From: an uncultured Fusobacterium sp.
GTDB taxonomy: Bacteria > Fusobacteriota > Fusobacteriia > Fusobacteriales > Fusobacteriaceae
Reading direction: 5' to 3'
Assembly (NCBI GenBank): GCA_900541465.1
Contig: UQJY01000029.1
Span: 1 to 5,649, forward strand
DNA length: 5,649 nucleotides
The notes below the pieces were generated by a model, which saw nothing but the letters and a program-made list of their open reading frames with translations, ran no database searches and was not told the DNA's origin. Below, piece after piece: positions 4,682 through 5,649 of this stretch (position 1 is the first letter of the stretch; each line of letters opens with the position of its first letter). Position numbers and translations under genes: made by a program.

Positions 4682-4686
4682 CTCCT
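4682..4686 (-). promoter_or_regulatory. Ribosome binding site deciding the exonuclease start
   Basis: AGGAG on the minus strand lies 11 bases before the ATG at 4668-4670. The spacing is a little long, but it is the only Shine-Dalgarno-like sequence near either candidate start. The GTG at 4709 is preceded by AT-rich sequence without one. Confidence 0.55.
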
Positions 4687-4721
4687 ATTTTAGTTTTGAT
4701 AAATTCCACAAGATATTTTTT

Positions 4722-4880
4722 TCATCTTATGGAATCTAAAAAACTAAAAAATCTTTTCTGTTCTTCTTTTACAATTTCTAGCAAATACCTTAAATCATCG
4801 TCTGTGTCATAACACTCTGTATTACAGCTATCTTCATAATCAATATCGCTTGTAGTTCTCCAATAATCGTAATTGCCCAT
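4722..4880 (-). CDS. Small acidic hypothetical protein (52 aa)
   Basis: The ATG (4878-4880) shares a base with the TAA of the 125-aa gene (TAATG). AAAGGTGAG from that gene's last codons serves as ribosome site. The 52 residues begin MGNYDYWRTTSDIDYEDSCN, continue with an acidic ECYDTDDD stretch, and end in a helix (LRYLLEIVKEEQKRFFSFLD). Two cysteines (19 and 23) are four apart, without a partner pair. The stop TGA lies 51 bases before the preferred exonuclease ATG. The start and spacing follow the pattern of its neighbours, which supports a real gene. No family is recognised. Its small size and strong negative charge are typical of phage early proteins of unknown role. Confidence 0.7.
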   Translation of the reverse strand: MGNYDYWRTTSDIDYEDSCNTECYDTDDDLRYLLEIVKEEQKRFFSFLDSIR

Positions 4881-5257
4881 TAGCTCACCTTTCCAAGCGG
4901 AACACCAGAACTTTCAACGTTATATTTTCTTATTTGTTGTCTTTCAAATTCTTCAAGAATCTCATATTCTTCTTTTAAACCGTCAGCATATACAAGTTTT
5001 AAAAATTCTTCATAAAGATTTTCATATGCTTGTTTTAATGTAACTCCACAAACTTCAATATCCTCATATTCATATGCTAACCTGTAATAAACAGGGTATT
5101 TTTTATCGTATTTATCTGTTTTTCTCTGCTGAGATATTTCTATCTCACATTGGAAATATTCATTTCCTGTTTCATGCACTAAATCCATTAATTCAAAATC
5201 TGTTAATTTTCTTGTTTCTTTTACCTTTTCATCAATAATCATTTCTGTGTATGTCAT
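4880..5257 (-). CDS. Hypothetical phage protein (125 aa)
   Basis: The ATG (5255-5257) overlaps the TGA of the upstream gene (ATGA), and AAGGAGG six bases upstream, inside that gene's Arg-Arg codons, is its ribosome site. The sequence looks like one alpha/beta domain. It has an N-terminal helix (LTDFELMDLVHETGNEYF), strands (CEIEIS, VYYRLAYEYEDIEVCGV), and then long charged helices (LKQAYENLYEEFLKLV, EEYEILEEFERQQIRKY). It is moderately acidic, with no signal peptide or membrane segment. I recognise no catalytic motif or named family. Its position at the head of the recombination operon, coupled on both sides, suggests an early cytoplasmic protein. Confidence 0.8.
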   Translation of the reverse strand: MTYTEMIIDEKVKETRKLTDFELMDLVHETGNEYFQCEIEISQQRKTDKYDKKYPVYYRLAYEYEDIEVCGVTLKQAYENLYEEFLKLVYADGLKEEYEILEEFERQQIRKYNVESSGVPLGKVS

Positions 5258-5454
5258 TTTTTCCTCCTTACAAACCCGATATCTTTAAATGCCTCTGAAT
5301 TTCTTTTCAGGAATCCATCAAAGCCAGAGATACTAAAGTTTTTCATTTTCCGCATTTTCACTGATATTTCTTCAAAGGTCTTTCCCTCGAAAATGAGTCC
5401 TTTAATGATAAAAATTTTTTCTTGTGTCTGTGCATCGTCTATACTTCTAACCAT
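5254..5454 (-). CDS. Small basic protein (66 aa), possible helix-turn-helix
   Basis: The ATG (5452-5454) shares a base with the upstream TAA (TAATG), and GGAG lies ten bases before it inside the upstream gene. Residues 8-33 (AQTQEKIFIIKGLIFEGKTF, then EEISVK) followed by SISGFDGFLKRN (41-52) give a helix, a turn at GKT, then two short helices. A degenerate helix-turn-helix could fit this order, though no signature is clear. The C-terminus is basic (GFVRRKK), and its Arg-Arg codons double as the next gene's ribosome site. If the fold is right it may bind DNA and regulate this operon; that is speculation. No named family is recognised. Confidence 0.7.
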   Translation of the reverse strand: MVRSIDDAQTQEKIFIIKGLIFEGKTFEEISVKMRKMKNFSISGFDGFLKRNSEAFKDIGFVRRKK

Positions 5455-5579
5455 TATTTGATATCTCCTATTTTGAATTTATCAGCCATTTCTTGAGCCT
5501 CTTTAACTGTCATTGTGTCTACTCCATAACCTATTTTTTTTAACTCTCTTAAAATAAAACTGTAGTCTGATAATTTCAT
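5454..5579 (-). CDS. Small hypothetical protein (41 aa), first gene of the visible operon
   Basis: The ATG (5577-5579) has AGGTGAAGA just upstream, a good ribosome site. The product starts MKLSDYSFILRELKKIGYGV, continues DTMTVKEAQEMADKFKIGDI and ends in Lys. It reads as two amphipathic helices joined by a Gly-containing turn, which is a plausible small helical domain or part of a helix-turn-helix, but too short to name. It is coupled to the 66-aa gene by TAATG. Upstream there is only the inverted-repeat leader up to the window edge, with stop codons in all three minus-strand frames, so this looks like the first gene after a regulatory break. Short, but its start, stop and coupling match the neighbouring genes. 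Confidence 0.68.
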   Translation of the reverse strand: MKLSDYSFILRELKKIGYGVDTMTVKEAQEMADKFKIGDIK

Positions 5580-5595
5580 TCTCTTCACCTCACAT

Positions 5596-5649
5596 TTAAT
5601 TATTTTGTAGATACCCTGAAATGTTTCAGAGTATCAGCCTAATAATTAA
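5596..5649. repeat. Extended inverted repeat in the operon leader
   Basis: An inner pair (5610-5621 with 5624-5635, core GATACyCTGAAA) forms 12 pairs with one G-T wobble around two central bases. An outer pair, TTAATTATT (5596-5604) with AATAATTAA (5641-5649), adds nine perfect pairs across a five-by-five internal loop. The right arm ends at the window edge, so the full extent is unknown. No U-tract follows on either strand, so a simple terminator is unlikely. It could be a leader RNA hairpin or an operator palindrome in front of the 41-aa gene. Confidence 0.6.

Noticed and set aside
1..5649. CRISPR array, tRNA, insertion sequence or att site
   Set aside because: No regularly spaced repeats, cloverleaf-like segment, transposase or terminal inverted repeats were seen. 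The only repeats are short and tied to ribosome sites or hairpins.

Overview
This window is AT-rich. All 16 supported coding regions lie on the minus strand and run right to left with almost no spacing: stop and start codons abut, overlap by 1-4 bases (TAATG, ATGA), or overlap by up to about 30 bases. The mix of genes is typical of the early or recombination region of a temperate phage or prophage of a low-GC anaerobe. It holds a YqaJ/lambda-exonuclease-type nuclease, a RecT annealing protein, an HU/IHF-family protein, a compact DPPH-type methyltransferase and many tiny orphan genes. Codon use (AAA, AGA, ATA), GGAGG and GAGGTG ribosome sites, and the character of HU and RecT suggest Fusobacterium or a low-GC Clostridia host. 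That is inference; the sequence alone does not settle it. No integrase, repressor, replication initiator, SSB, structural gene or att site is visible.

Layout in transcription order. Bases 5580-5649 form a non-coding leader with a long imperfect inverted repeat. Three small genes follow: 41 aa, 66 aa and 125 aa. A 52-aa acidic gene then leads into the YqaJ-type exonuclease (3588-4670, ATG start preferred over a GTG at 4709). Two small genes come next, a 62-aa membrane-anchored coiled-coil protein and a 70-aa basic protein with a TTG start, and then RecT (2291-3196). A 40-aa basic protein is coupled by ATGA to HU (1855-2157). Exonuclease and RecT together make a classical two-component strand-annealing recombination system. 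HU is the only nucleoid-type partner next to it.

After HU is the only internal gap of note (1771-1854). It holds two adjacent hairpins and a weak promoter candidate. Downstream is a second block: a 28-aa cationic peptide, the methyltransferase, a two-helix membrane protein, a 124-aa acidic protein, a 101-aa protein, a 63-aa zinc-ribbon protein and a gene cut by the left edge. Several junctions in this block carry the GAGGTGG ribosome site inside the last codons of the preceding gene.

The most interesting signal is at the 28-aa/methyltransferase junction. The peptide frame ends in A AAA AAA followed directly by TAA. A -1 slip there would enter the methyltransferase frame exactly at its conserved IIDVCCGS segment. 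The methyltransferase ATG has only a weak ribosome site, so its true start is open: ATG at 1717, GTG at 1699, or frameshift.
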